The notes beneath the pieces are model-generated. The model saw only the letters and a list, made by a program, of their open reading frames with translations. It was not told where the DNA came from and did no database searches. A stretch of 64,000 bases of DNA from Nocardia bhagyanarayanae (GTDB lineage Bacteria > Actinomycetota > Actinomycetes > Mycobacteriales > Mycobacteriaceae), in the NCBI RefSeq assembly GCF_006716565.1, contig NZ_VFPG01000001.1:5270001-5334000 (forward strand), in the 5' to 3' direction. The translations under genes and the position numbers were made by a program. Shown here piece by piece: positions 32,547 to 40,540 of this stretch; positions within the stretch are counted from its first letter, which is position 1, and each line of letters starts with the position of its first letter.

Positions 32547-32657
32547 ATCCTTCTTCCCGGGGACGATCGTCCCCCGCTTCGCCCGCCGCTCCGCCGAGGC
32601 GGGAGTGCGCCGCTGACGGAAACTCCCTCGTCGAGACTGATTCTTGACTTTCCGATC

Positions 32658-32668
32658 GTTTACTTAAC
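32658..32668 (+). repeat. IS left terminal inverted repeat
   Basis: GTTTACTTAAC is the exact inverse complement of 33821-33831. Confidence 0.7.
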
Positions 32669-32694
32669 TGCGCCGACGTCGATATTCTCCAGCC

Positions 32695-33825
32695 GTGGCG
32701 CGTGCGGGACGGGCGCCGCCGCAGAGTGATCAGCGGCTGTCCGATCACATCGCATTAGCCGCGTTGACCAGGGTTTTCACGCCCGAGGTCGTCGACGCGG
32801 TGCTGGTCGAACATGGGCGGGTCGAACGCCGGAATCGCGTGCTGCCCGCTCGGGTGGTGGTCTACTACGTGCTCGCGCTGGCGCTGTTCGCATCCTGCTC
32901 GTACGAAGAGGTGATGCGGAAGCTCGTTTCCGGGCTCGGGTGGATCTCGGGACGGTCGCCCCCGACGACGATCCCGACGAAGGCAGCCTTGTTCCAGGCC
33001 CGTAGGCGCCTGGGCTCGGAACCGCTGCGCGCGTTGTACGAGAAGGTGGCGGTGTCACTGTTCGATGCGCGGGTTCCGGGTAGTTCCTACCGGTCCTGGC
33101 GACTGATGAGCCTCCACGCCTCGACCATCGATGTGCCCGCCAGCGAAGCGAATATCGAGCACTTCAGCCGGCCGATGTCTTCTCGGCCCGGCCGGGGCGG
33201 AGCGTTACCCCAGGTGCGCGTCCTCTGGCTGGTCGAGTGCGGTTCGCGCGCGATCATCGATGCCGCGCTCGGGACCCGCGAGCATCGCGAGCGGGAACTG
33301 ACCGAATCCGTGGTGCGGTCGCTGTACCCGGGCATGCTGCTGCTCGCCGACCGAGCCTTTTTCAGTTACCGCCTGTGGGAACTGTGCCGTTCTTACGGCG
33401 CGGATCTGCTGTGGCGAGTGCGTTCGGATTCGGCGCTTCCCGTCGAAAGACGTTATCCGGATGGGTCTTTCGCTTCCCACATCTGTCCGGGAATGCGGGC
33501 GGCCCCGAAGGACACCGACGGAACCGCGGTGCGAGTCGTCGAGTTCGTCGGCACCGCTTTCGACGCCGACACGGACCGCGACCACGAGCGAATTCACCGA
33601 CTGCTGACCACCATCCTTGATCCCGAGGCGGCGCCCGCCGGTGAGCTGGCCGAATTGTATTCACAGCGAAGGTATATCGGGCTCGAGACCTACCAACCCG
33701 GGCGCGGTGTGGTGTTGCGGTCGAAGACACCGGACGGAGTGATTCAGGAGATCTACGGCCACCTGTGTGTGCACTATGCGATCCGCAGCCTGCTGCGACC
33801 CGGAGCCGATCGAGTATCCCGTTAA
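32695..33825 (+). CDS. IS4 family transposase
   Basis: The 376-residue protein has the N-terminal IS4 helper domain (ALTRVFTPEVVDAVLVEHGR ... ARVVVYYVLALALFASCSYEEV) and a DDE nuclease core. Catalytic candidates are SLHASTIDVPAS (first Asp), LLLADRAFFSY (second Asp) and a late YSQRRYIGLETYQPGRG with the YREK-like region and Glu. The domain order is complete, but at 376 residues it is shorter than IS4 itself (about 440). The stop codon TAA lies inside the right inverted repeat. GTG at 32695 starts it, 37 bp inside the left end. It may be active or lightly truncated. Confidence 0.82.
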   Translation: MARAGRAPPQSDQRLSDHIALAALTRVFTPEVVDAVLVEHGRVERRNRVLPARVVVYYVLALALFASCSYEEVMRKLVSGLGWISGRSPPTTIPTKAALFQARRRLGSEPLRALYEKVAVSLFDARVPGSSYRSWRLMSLHASTIDVPASEANIEHFSRPMSSRPGRGGALPQVRVLWLVECGSRAIIDAALGTREHRERELTESVVRSLYPGMLLLADRAFFSYRLWELCRSYGADLLWRVRSDSALPVERRYPDGSFASHICPGMRAAPKDTDGTAVRVVEFVGTAFDADTDRDHERIHRLLTTILDPEAAPAGELAELYSQRRYIGLETYQPGRGVVLRSKTPDGVIQEIYGHLCVHYAIRSLLRPGADRVSR

Positions 33826-33831
33826 GTAAAC
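33821..33831 (+). repeat. IS right terminal inverted repeat
   Basis: GTTAAGTAAAC contains the transposase stop codon and is the inverse of the left repeat. Confidence 0.7.
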
Positions 33832-33893
33832 AGCCACAGCTCGATGCCCGTTGCGAATCCGTGTGCGCCGTGTCACAGTTCCTCCGCCAAATC

Positions 33894-33909
33894 GTTACCG
33901 GTTGGTAAC
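33894..33909. promoter_or_regulatory. Palindrome in the SGNH hydrolase promoter region
   Basis: GTTACC-GGTT-GGTAAC is a perfect dyad located 28 bp before the hydrolase start and 63 bp from the IS right end. It is a possible operator. Confidence 0.4.
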
Positions 33910-33936
33910 TGTGAGTGTCTGTTACAGGAGTTTTGC

Positions 33937-34806
33937 ATGGTCAAGGTCGTTCGCACACGGATCGCTGCTGCGTTCACCACGGCAATCACGGCGGGCCTTG
34001 TCCTCGCTGCGGCCGCCCCAACCCAAGCCGCGCCGAGCCCGGGTCCCTACGTCGCCATGGGTGACAGCTACAGCGCGGGATCGGGCATCGTTCCGCTCGA
34101 CCCCACCGTCACCCCGGCGTGCGCGCGGACCACCCGCAACTACCCGAATCTCATCGCCGACGCCCTCGGCGTCGAAGCGTTCTCCGACGTCACCTGCGGC
34201 AACGCCGATACCCAGGACTTCTACGAGAGCCAGTACCCCAGCCTGACCCCGCAGCTCGACGCGGTCACCAGGGAAACGAAGCTCGTCACCCTGACCATCG
34301 GCGGCAACAACAACGACACGCTGATCAAAGTGATCTCCGCCTGCATGAGCGCGGGGACCGGCACCGCCGGCCTGGGCAACCCCTGCGAGACCCTTTACGG
34401 CGACCAGTTCACCAACGACATTCTGAACAAGACCTACCCCGCGGTGAAGAAGGCGCTGACCGACATCCACGCCAAGGCACCGTCCGCGAAGGTGGCCATT
34501 CTCGCGTACCCCCAGGTCATGCCCGAGGACAACACCAACTGCTTCCTCACGATGCCGATCGCCAAGGGCGACGTCGCCTACATCAACAACATCGAGGACA
34601 CCCTCAACGGCGTCGTCGAGCGCGCCGCAGGCGAGACGGGCACCATCTTCGTCGACATGCGGAGCTCCATCGGCCACGACGCCTGCAAGCCCATCGGTGT
34701 CCGCTGGGTCGAGCCGGCCGTGTGGGGTACGAACTTCGTGCCGATCCACCCGAACGCGCTCGGCATGCAGAAGATGGCCGAACAAGCATTGGCCGCGATC
34801 GGCTGA
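33937..34806 (+). CDS. Secreted SGNH/GDSL-family hydrolase
   Basis: The 289-residue protein has a signal peptide (about 1-31: RIAAAFTTAITAGLVLAAAA, cleavage near PTQAAPS). The SGNH blocks are present: YVAMGDSYSAGSGI (Ser), LTIGGNNNDTL (Gly and Asn), and FVPIHPNALGM (His, with Asp three or so residues earlier replaced by Pro-Ile context). Six Cys in the mature chain fit disulfides of the Streptomyces-type lipases. It probably cleaves esters outside the cell. CAGGAG precedes ATG 33937. An IS lies immediately upstream. Confidence 0.87.
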   Translation: MVKVVRTRIAAAFTTAITAGLVLAAAAPTQAAPSPGPYVAMGDSYSAGSGIVPLDPTVTPACARTTRNYPNLIADALGVEAFSDVTCGNADTQDFYESQYPSLTPQLDAVTRETKLVTLTIGGNNNDTLIKVISACMSAGTGTAGLGNPCETLYGDQFTNDILNKTYPAVKKALTDIHAKAPSAKVAILAYPQVMPEDNTNCFLTMPIAKGDVAYINNIEDTLNGVVERAAGETGTIFVDMRSSIGHDACKPIGVRWVEPAVWGTNFVPIHPNALGMQKMAEQALAAIG

Positions 34807-34817
34807 CACCCTCGAGC

Positions 34818-34866
34818 GGGCGGTTTCCCGGCCACCGGCCCCGAAAGGCCGGTCGGGAGACCGCCC
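34818..34866 (+). terminator. Terminator after the SGNH hydrolase gene
   Basis: Nested inverted repeats pair GGGCGGT (34818-34824) with ACCGCCC (34860-34866), then TCCCG with CGGGA and ACCGGCC with GGCCGGT. It begins 12 bp after the stop. There is no T-run. Confidence 0.6.
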
Positions 34867-34964
34867 CGTTCGCCGCTGCGGAGGACCGGACTTCCGGCAT
34901 GTCTCGCCGGGTTGACCGTTTGCGCTGTGATCCACCCGGCTTTACCGCACACTGAGCTTCTGGC

Positions 34965-34988
34965 AAACGCTGTATGAGGGCAGCGTTT
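34965..34988. promoter_or_regulatory. Dyad before the APC permease gene
   Basis: AAACGCTG (34965-34972) and CAGCGTTT (34981-34988) form a perfect 8-bp dyad with an 8-bp spacer. It lies 17 bp before the permease start. It may be an operator or an mRNA hairpin near the ribosome-binding site GGGAG. Confidence 0.4.
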
Positions 34989-35005
34989 TCACTTCGGGAG
35001 CGATC

Positions 35006-36559
35006 ATGACCGAAACCCCGTCCGAGGACGAACGCAGGCTGGCCGAACTCGGTTACAAACAGGATCTCGCGCGATCCTGGTCCGGCTTCTCCAACTTCGC
35101 CATCAGTTTCACCATCGTGTCCATTCTCACCGGCGGATTGGCCAGCTACGGCATCGGATTGGCGAACGGCGGCCCGATCACCATGGCGTGGGGCTGGCCG
35201 CTGGTGTCGATCATGGTGTTGTTCGTGGGACTGGCCATGGCCGAATTGGCTTCGGCCTACCCGACTTCCGGCGGTCTCTACTGGTGGGCCTCGGAATTGG
35301 GCGGCCCGGTGTGGGGCTGGTTCACCGGCTGGTTCAATCTCATCGGTCAGATCGCGGTCACCGCCGCCATCGATTACGGCGCGGCGATTTTCACCACCGT
35401 GGTGCTGAACGTGATCGGCATCGATATCGGCACCGACCGCACGGCCATCTTCCTCGTCTTCGCGGTGATTTTGGTGCTGCACGCGGTGTTGAACGCGATC
35501 GGCCCGCACCTGTCGGCGGTCATCAACAATATCTCGGCGTGGTGGCATGTCGGCGGCGTGGCGATCTTCGTGCTGGTGCTCGGCTTCGGCGCGAAGAACC
35601 ATCAGAGCGTCGGGTTCGTGTTCACCGAGACCGTGGACAACAGCGCGGTCGGCTTCGGCGGCGTGGCGTTCAGCTTTCTGCTCGGTCTCCTGCACGCGCA
35701 GTACACGTTCACCGGTTACGACGCGTCCGCGCACATGTCGGAGGAAACCCACGACGCGGCCCGCTCGGCGGCCAAGGGCATCATCAACACGATTCTCGTC
35801 TCCGCGGTCGCGGGCTATCTGCTCATCATGGCAGTCACCTTCGCCATTCCGAATCTGGACGACGCGCTGGATCCCGAGAAGAACAGCGGTTATCCGGTGA
35901 TCTACATCCTGGAGAATTCGCTCGACTCGTTCTGGTCGGGGCTGCTGCTGATCATCGCCGCGGTCGCGCAGTTGTTCTGCGGATACGCCTCGGTGACCTC
36001 CGCGTCGCGGATGCTGTTCGCGTTCTCCCGCGACGGCGCGGTGCCCGGTTCGGCCTACTGGGCGAAGCTGTCGGCGAAGAAGGTGCCGGTGCACGCGGTG
36101 CTGTTCATCTCGTTCTTCGCCTTCGTGTTGCTGATTCCGTCGATGCTGGTGCCCGCCGCGAACGCGCCGACGGCCTACGCGGCGGCCACGTCGGTGGCCA
36201 CCATCGGGCTTTATATCGCCTACGGAATCCCGATCCTGCTGCGGCAGCTGCACGGTTCACGTTTCCAGACCGGCCCGTGGCAACTCGGGAAATGGTATCG
36301 GCCGATCGGGATCGTCGCGTTGGCGTGGATCGCGGTGATCAGCGTGCTGTTCATTCTGCCCACCGACGATCGCGGCTATCCGTGGAACAGCGAATTCACC
36401 TGGACCACGGTGAATTACGCGCCGCTGACGTTGGTCGGCGTGGTCGGTGCGATCGCGATCTGGTGGTTCGTCTCGGCCCGGCGCTGGTTCACCGGACCGA
36501 AGCGCACGGTCGGCGAGCCGACCGATCCGAGCGGCGACGAGGCGCCCGTCAACGCCTGA
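35006..36559 (+). CDS. APC-superfamily amino acid permease
   Basis: The 517-residue protein has 12 membrane helices of the APC fold. The first reads FSNFAISFTIVSILTGGLAS after the amphipathic RRLAELGYKQDLARSWSGF, typical for the ACT (amino acid/choline) branch. Other markers are AELASAYPTSGGLYWWASEL, GYDASAHMSEETHDA and CGYASVTSASRMLFAFSRDG. Members of this branch import GABA, choline, ethanolamine or other amino compounds with protons or by exchange; the substrate is not predictable. GGGAG precedes the ATG. A hairpin after the stop suggests a single-gene transcript. Confidence 0.87.
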   Translation: MTETPSEDERRLAELGYKQDLARSWSGFSNFAISFTIVSILTGGLASYGIGLANGGPITMAWGWPLVSIMVLFVGLAMAELASAYPTSGGLYWWASELGGPVWGWFTGWFNLIGQIAVTAAIDYGAAIFTTVVLNVIGIDIGTDRTAIFLVFAVILVLHAVLNAIGPHLSAVINNISAWWHVGGVAIFVLVLGFGAKNHQSVGFVFTETVDNSAVGFGGVAFSFLLGLLHAQYTFTGYDASAHMSEETHDAARSAAKGIINTILVSAVAGYLLIMAVTFAIPNLDDALDPEKNSGYPVIYILENSLDSFWSGLLLIIAAVAQLFCGYASVTSASRMLFAFSRDGAVPGSAYWAKLSAKKVPVHAVLFISFFAFVLLIPSMLVPAANAPTAYAAATSVATIGLYIAYGIPILLRQLHGSRFQTGPWQLGKWYRPIGIVALAWIAVISVLFILPTDDRGYPWNSEFTWTTVNYAPLTLVGVVGAIAIWWFVSARRWFTGPKRTVGEPTDPSGDEAPVNA

Positions 36560-36567
36560 CACGCAGT

Positions 36568-36594
36568 GGTGGCGCGGTTTCGCACCGCGCCACC
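36568..36594 (+). terminator. Terminator after the permease gene
   Basis: GGTGGCGCGGT (36568-36578) pairs perfectly with ACCGCGCCACC (36584-36594) around TTCGC, nine bases after the stop. No T-run follows. Confidence 0.65.
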
Positions 36595-36724
36595 GTTGCC
36601 GATCGTTAACGGTAGGGTGAGCGAACTTTCCGCAGCGCCTAAAAACGTGTAAAAGTTTGTGGCTAGGGGTATTTCGGTAATCGACCGGGGTGCGTCGGCG
36701 GCGTGGCGCGGCTAGTTTGGTTGG

Positions 36725-37417
36725 GTGAGTTACGAGTACGTCGTCGTACCCGCGGGGGTCGTCGCATCGGCGGTGGAAGTGCCGTCCTATTTCCGATCGC
36801 AGCAGGGACGGCCCGTCGACGACGATCTCCGGATCGTGGTGCTCACCGGGTTGACGGCGTGGAACGCGGCGCTTCCGGCCTCACGGCCGCACGCCGCCGT
36901 GCGGATCGAAGCGGCGGGCGACGCGGTACGGGTCACGGCCGCCGACGATCTGGATCGGCGCCGGACCAGGGGGTCGGCGGTGGACTACGCGGCGGGCCCG
37001 GTGCGGCAGCTGCTCGAGGATCTGATCACCGGCTTCGACTACGAGCTCTACGACGGGCGGCAGCGCACCCTCACCCCGGCCCCGGGATTCCGCGTCGTCG
37101 ACGTCGATATCGGCGGTGAGCGCAACTACCAGTCGATGACCAAAGGCCAAGTGCTGTCCTGGATTCCGAATCTCGCACAGCTCGCGGCCACGCCGTTTCT
37201 CATCGTCAGCCGCCCCGATGATCGGGAGACCTTCATTCAGACCTATCGTGACGGGCCGGCGGCCTACACGCTGGAAATTCACGACAGCGCGCACACCGAC
37301 CATTTCTTCGCGGCGGCGTTCTCGGATCCGAGCCTCGTCGCGCGTTTGATCTGGGAATGGGCCAACGACGACTGGTCGACTCTGGACCGGGTGGATTGGA
37401 TTCGGGAAGGGAAATAG
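36725..37417 (+). CDS. Hypothetical protein, probably leaderless mRNA
   Basis: This 230-residue soluble protein was not recognised. It has an N-terminal YEYVVVPAGVVASAVEVPSY strand-rich piece, a central ELYDGRQRTLTPAPGFRVVDVDIGGERNY, and an acidic, Trp-rich C-terminus (LIWEWANDDWSTLDRVDW). There is no signal or membrane segment. GTG at 36725 has no ribosome-binding site; a -10-like TAGTTT ends six bases before it, which fits a leaderless transcript. Downstream genes converge. The composition is like its neighbours, so transfer is not indicated. Confidence 0.55.
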   Translation: MSYEYVVVPAGVVASAVEVPSYFRSQQGRPVDDDLRIVVLTGLTAWNAALPASRPHAAVRIEAAGDAVRVTAADDLDRRRTRGSAVDYAAGPVRQLLEDLITGFDYELYDGRQRTLTPAPGFRVVDVDIGGERNYQSMTKGQVLSWIPNLAQLAATPFLIVSRPDDRETFIQTYRDGPAAYTLEIHDSAHTDHFFAAAFSDPSLVARLIWEWANDDWSTLDRVDWIREGK

Positions 37418-37424
37418 GCCGGAA

Positions 37425-37907
37425 TCAGGAGTGGCCGGGGAGCACGCAGGCGGTGTCCAAGCCGAGCACGTGGTTCAGCCGCCCGAACGCGAGCCAGGAA
37501 CCGATGCTCATGCTGAGCTCGACGATCTCGGTCTGGCTGTAGTGCGCCTTCATCCTGGCCCAGAATTCCTCGTCCAGGTTGTGGTGGTCGGTGGCGTAGC
37601 GTTCGGCGTATTCGGCCGCGAGCCTGGTGCGTTCGTCGAAGGCGTCGGTGGTGCGCCACGCGGTCACCGCGTCGGCGAACTCCTCCTCGACCTTCACGCC
37701 GTCGCGCTCGGTGCGCCAATCCAGACAGAACACGCAGCCGTTGATCTGGGCGATGCGCAGCCGGGCCGCCTCGAACTCGCGCAGGCCGAGCGTGCTGTGT
37801 TCGTACACCGCGAGCGAGAAGCCGGACGCGGCGATCCCGATGCCGGGAACCATCTCGCCCCACACGTAGCCGATGGGATCCTTGCCCTGGGGAACGTCGA
37901 CGATCAT
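37425..37907 (-). CDS. Carboxymuconolactone decarboxylase (AhpD-like) family protein
   Basis: The 160-residue helical protein carries the CMD/AhpD core: LREFEAARLRIAQINGCVFCLDWRTERDG (in parts) with the redox pair CVFC near residue 58, then VTAWRTTDAFDERTRLAAEYAERYATD and SQTEIVELSMSIGSWLAFGRLNHV. CxxC members act as alkylhydroperoxidases or disulfide reductases. GGAAGGAAG precedes the ATG. The start overlaps the stop of the upstream dehydrogenase as ATGA, so the two are coupled. Confidence 0.85.
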   Translation of the reverse strand: MIVDVPQGKDPIGYVWGEMVPGIGIAASGFSLAVYEHSTLGLREFEAARLRIAQINGCVFCLDWRTERDGVKVEEEFADAVTAWRTTDAFDERTRLAAEYAERYATDHHNLDEEFWARMKAHYSQTEIVELSMSIGSWLAFGRLNHVLGLDTACVLPGHS

Positions 37908-38983
37908 GGATTCTTCCTTCCGAGTTTGCCGACCGCTGGCCGCAGCGGAACGTCGAGTGCGTCGTAGAGTCCGGGCTCGGCGGCCACCAGCCAGTCGATC
38001 GCGCCGACCAATCTGCCCACCGCCGTGGCATTCCCGCCCGCGGAGCGATTGCCGCCCTCGTCGGTGGCCTCGACCGTCACCTCGATGCGCGGGCGGCCCT
38101 CGATGATCACTCGGTGCGCGCCGTCGCCGTCGGGCGGTGCCGGCCAGTCGGGCGCGCACGAGGCGTGGATGCGGGTGACGTGCTCGACGACGATGCGCGG
38201 TTCCCCGCCCACGATGCCCTGCACCTCGAAACGCACCGCGCCCTGGGTGCCTTCGGCGAACTCGCCCATCTTCGCCGTGCGCACGGTGGTCTCCAGCGCG
38301 CGCCGGTCCAGGGTCTCGCGGATCTCGTCGAGTTCGACGCCGAGCGCGCGGGCCATCAGCCGGACCTGTCCGCCCCACACCATGGTCGGCACCGTCGGCG
38401 CGAGCATCGGCGGTTGGTAGTCCATCGGCTGGCCCATGCCCACCAGGTAGCGCACCGAGTCGGGCTGGTCGTAGGTGGTGTAGTCGAAGATCTCCTGGCA
38501 GCGCACCACATCCACGGTGCTCGCCAGCCCGCTGATCAACAGCGGCAGCACATCGTTGCCCCAGCCGGGATCGACGCCGGAGACGAACAGCGAACCGCCG
38601 CCTTCGGCGATGGCGGCCAGGACGGGCTCGCGCAATTCCGTTGGCGCGCTTCGGGGATCGTAGAGCGCGTAGAGCGCGGGGGTGACCACGACCGCGCCCG
38701 CGCGGATCGCGCGAACGATGTCGGCGAGGGCTTCGGCGGGCCGGATGTCGCCCGAGGCGGCGTAGACGACAGCGCGGGGGCGCGCGGCGAGGACCGCGTC
38801 GATGTCGTCGGTGGCCGCGATCCCGAGCTCGCGGTCCAGTTCGGCAAGCGCGCCCGCGTCGCGCCCCACCTTGGCGGAATCGTGGACGAGCACGCCGGTG
38901 AGATCCAGCGCCGGATGGGCATCGACGGCACGGATGGCGGCACGGCCGACATTGCCGGTGCCCCAGACGATCGTGGGGATCAT
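37904..38983 (-). CDS. DapB-N/diaminopentanoate dehydrogenase-like oxidoreductase
   Basis: The 359-residue protein starts with a Rossmann fold (TIVWGTGNVGRAAIRAVDAHP), continues with AVVYAASGDIRPAEALADIV and FVSGVDPGWGNDVLPLLISG, and ends in an alpha/beta domain. It matches the group annotated as dihydrodipicolinate reductase-like or 2,4-diaminopentanoate dehydrogenase-like NAD(P)H oxidoreductases, frequent and often duplicated in mycobacteria and Nocardia. The substrate is unknown. It is coupled to the CMD-family gene downstream. Two tandem palindromes (39145-39178) lie upstream and may be its operator. Confidence 0.78.
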   Translation of the reverse strand: MIPTIVWGTGNVGRAAIRAVDAHPALDLTGVLVHDSAKVGRDAGALAELDRELGIAATDDIDAVLAARPRAVVYAASGDIRPAEALADIVRAIRAGAVVVTPALYALYDPRSAPTELREPVLAAIAEGGGSLFVSGVDPGWGNDVLPLLISGLASTVDVVRCQEIFDYTTYDQPDSVRYLVGMGQPMDYQPPMLAPTVPTMVWGGQVRLMARALGVELDEIRETLDRRALETTVRTAKMGEFAEGTQGAVRFEVQGIVGGEPRIVVEHVTRIHASCAPDWPAPPDGDGAHRVIIEGRPRIEVTVEATDEGGNRSAGGNATAVGRLVGAIDWLVAAEPGLYDALDVPLRPAVGKLGRKNP

Positions 38984-39385
38984 CGCGTGAGCGTAGCAAG
39001 CGCTTGGTTCGGTGTCCGGGGGTTGACGAGATCGCGCTCACTTCGGTGGGCAGGATCGGTCCTCGTAGGGTAACGTGAGCGTTCGTCAGCGCCCTATGAG
39101 TGCGCATTCGCCGTTCGGCATCTTCGGATCAGAAGAAAAGTAACTGTAACCCTGGGTTACATGTAACCATGAGTTACACGTATCCTGGGCTGTTCGGCAG
39201 CGCTTCTCCGCGCCCCGAAATCGCTTCCGGAGCGGGCAAAGAACTCATCTTCGTAACAGTCCTGCGCGGGAGGCCCGATCGGCCCCGGATTGGTCCGCCG
39301 ACGGCCGTCGCGGCTAGTACGGTATAGCCCGCCGCGAGGCGCAGACGTAGGACGAGCATCCGGCGGAAAGGCGGGACGCCAGCAC
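38984..39385. other. Intergenic region with tandem palindromes
   Basis: This is a 400-bp stretch between divergent genes without a supported gene. It is AT-richer around 39120-39180 and contains the two 17-bp dyads at 39145-39178. A short frame starts at ATG 39169 inside the second palindrome, but it has no ribosome-binding site and no recognisable content. Confidence 0.5.
39145..39178. promoter_or_regulatory. Two adjacent 17-bp palindromes (probable operator pair)
   Basis: TGTAACCC-T-GGGTTACA (39145-39161) is perfect. The next 17 bp (39162-39178) are TGTAAC-N5-GTTACA. The two sites abut with no gap and share TGTAACC and GTTACA. This looks like cooperative binding of a TetR-type repressor upstream of the dehydrogenase/CMD pair. 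The regulator is not in the immediate neighbourhood. Confidence 0.6.
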
Positions 39386-40540
39386 ATGAACGAGCCGTAT
39401 TCGCAGTGGCACGCCCAGAATTCGGCCCCCGACCTCCCCCTCGCCGCGCATTACAAGTCCGCCGACCCGATCCGCTGGAACGGCAGCATGGTCTATCCGA
39501 TGTACACCGAGCAGTTCGGACGCACGACCACCCTGCTCAGCATGACCCTGCTGTCCGCGGCGCCGCCCGCCGGTCTGCGCGGGCACGGTATCGGTCTCTC
39601 GGTGGTCGGCGGCTACATCGACCTCGAAGGACGCCAGCTCGCCGGCATCGACGTGTGGAGCGACGCGCTCGCCCGCGGCACCACCGTCACCCTCACGCCG
39701 ACCGGCCCCGACGCGCTGTTCACCCTCACGCCGGTCTGGGTGGACCAGTCCGGCGTGCAGCGCTCCTGGATGGGCAACTACGGCATCCTCATCGAGGACA
39801 CGCCCGACGGCCGGATCGCGCTGTGGTGCAGCGTCGGCGAGGGCCCGCCGAACTTCGCCAACCTGGTCGTCGGTCTCGGCACCACGGCCGCTCCCGTCAT
39901 CGCAACCCCGAAAGAACCTGTGGCAGAAACGATTACGAACACCGACATGCCGACCGCCGCGACGCCGGGCTCGCTGCCGTACCCCAACGGCACTCCGGCC
40001 GGATACGCCGCGACGTCGTCTCCCGCCAGCACCGCGCCGAGGAGCGCCACAACCGCTGCCGCACAAGCGTATTCGCCGACGGCTACGCCGGACACATCGG
40101 GAACGGTCGCGTCCGCCGAACAGAATCGGGGACGGCCGACCGCCGCCGAATCCGTCGCACCTTCGGTCGGCGAACCCGGAGAGCAGCGGCCGGTCGAACG
40201 GGGAGCCGAGACCGGATATCGCGGCGCGCTCTACGATCTCGGCGTCGCCATGTTCGGCCGCGGCGAGGAAGAGCAGGCCTGCGGACTGTGGGCGCAGGCG
40301 GCCGCGGCCGGGCATCCTGGCGCCGGTTACGACCTGGGCGTCGTGCTGTTCCGGCGCGGTGATCTCGCCGGCGCCGAGGGCTGGTGGCGCACGGCCGCCG
40401 AACTGCGGGACCTCCGTGCGATGGCCGGACTCGCAGAACTGCTCGACCGGCGCGGTGATCACGCGGAAGCGCGGATGTGGCGCGCCCGCGCCGCCGATGA
40501 GCGGGCCGCCGAAGCGGGCCAGCCCGTCGGCCCCTACTGA
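39386..40540 (+). CDS. Protein with C-terminal Sel1/TPR repeats
   Basis: The 384-residue protein has an N-terminal beta-rich domain of about 175 residues (LSVVGGYIDLEGRQLAGIDVW, LTPTGPDALFTLTPVWVDQSG). A low-complexity Ala/Thr/Pro/Ser linker follows (about 180-275). Three Sel1-like repeats end it (ALYDLGVAMFGRGEEEQACG, GAGYDLGVVLFRRGDLAGAE, AMAGLAELLDRRGDHAEARM). Sel1 repeats mediate protein contacts. No signal peptide or membrane helix is seen. The ATG at 39386 lacks a strong ribosome-binding site. The role is unknown. It overlaps the convergent NADAR gene by 7 bp. Confidence 0.72.
   Translation: MNEPYSQWHAQNSAPDLPLAAHYKSADPIRWNGSMVYPMYTEQFGRTTTLLSMTLLSAAPPAGLRGHGIGLSVVGGYIDLEGRQLAGIDVWSDALARGTTVTLTPTGPDALFTLTPVWVDQSGVQRSWMGNYGILIEDTPDGRIALWCSVGEGPPNFANLVVGLGTTAAPVIATPKEPVAETITNTDMPTAATPGSLPYPNGTPAGYAATSSPASTAPRSATTAAAQAYSPTATPDTSGTVASAEQNRGRPTAAESVAPSVGEPGEQRPVERGAETGYRGALYDLGVAMFGRGEEEQACGLWAQAAAAGHPGAGYDLGVVLFRRGDLAGAEGWWRTAAELRDLRAMAGLAELLDRRGDHAEARMWRARAADERAAEAGQPVGPY

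Larger units (their letters stand above)
32658..33831 (+). mobile_element. IS4-family-like insertion sequence
   Basis: About 1.17 kb is bounded by the inverted repeats GTTTACTTAAC (32658-32668) and GTTAAGTAAAC (33821-33831). The enclosed single gene is an IS4-type transposase and fills nearly the whole element. I see no target-site duplication next to the repeats, so the real ends may lie a few bases further out, or the flanks have diverged. Confidence 0.75.

Noticed and set aside
39169..39327. A short plus-strand gene starting at ATG 39169
   Set aside because: The ATG lies inside the second palindrome, there is no ribosome-binding site, and the product has no recognisable features.
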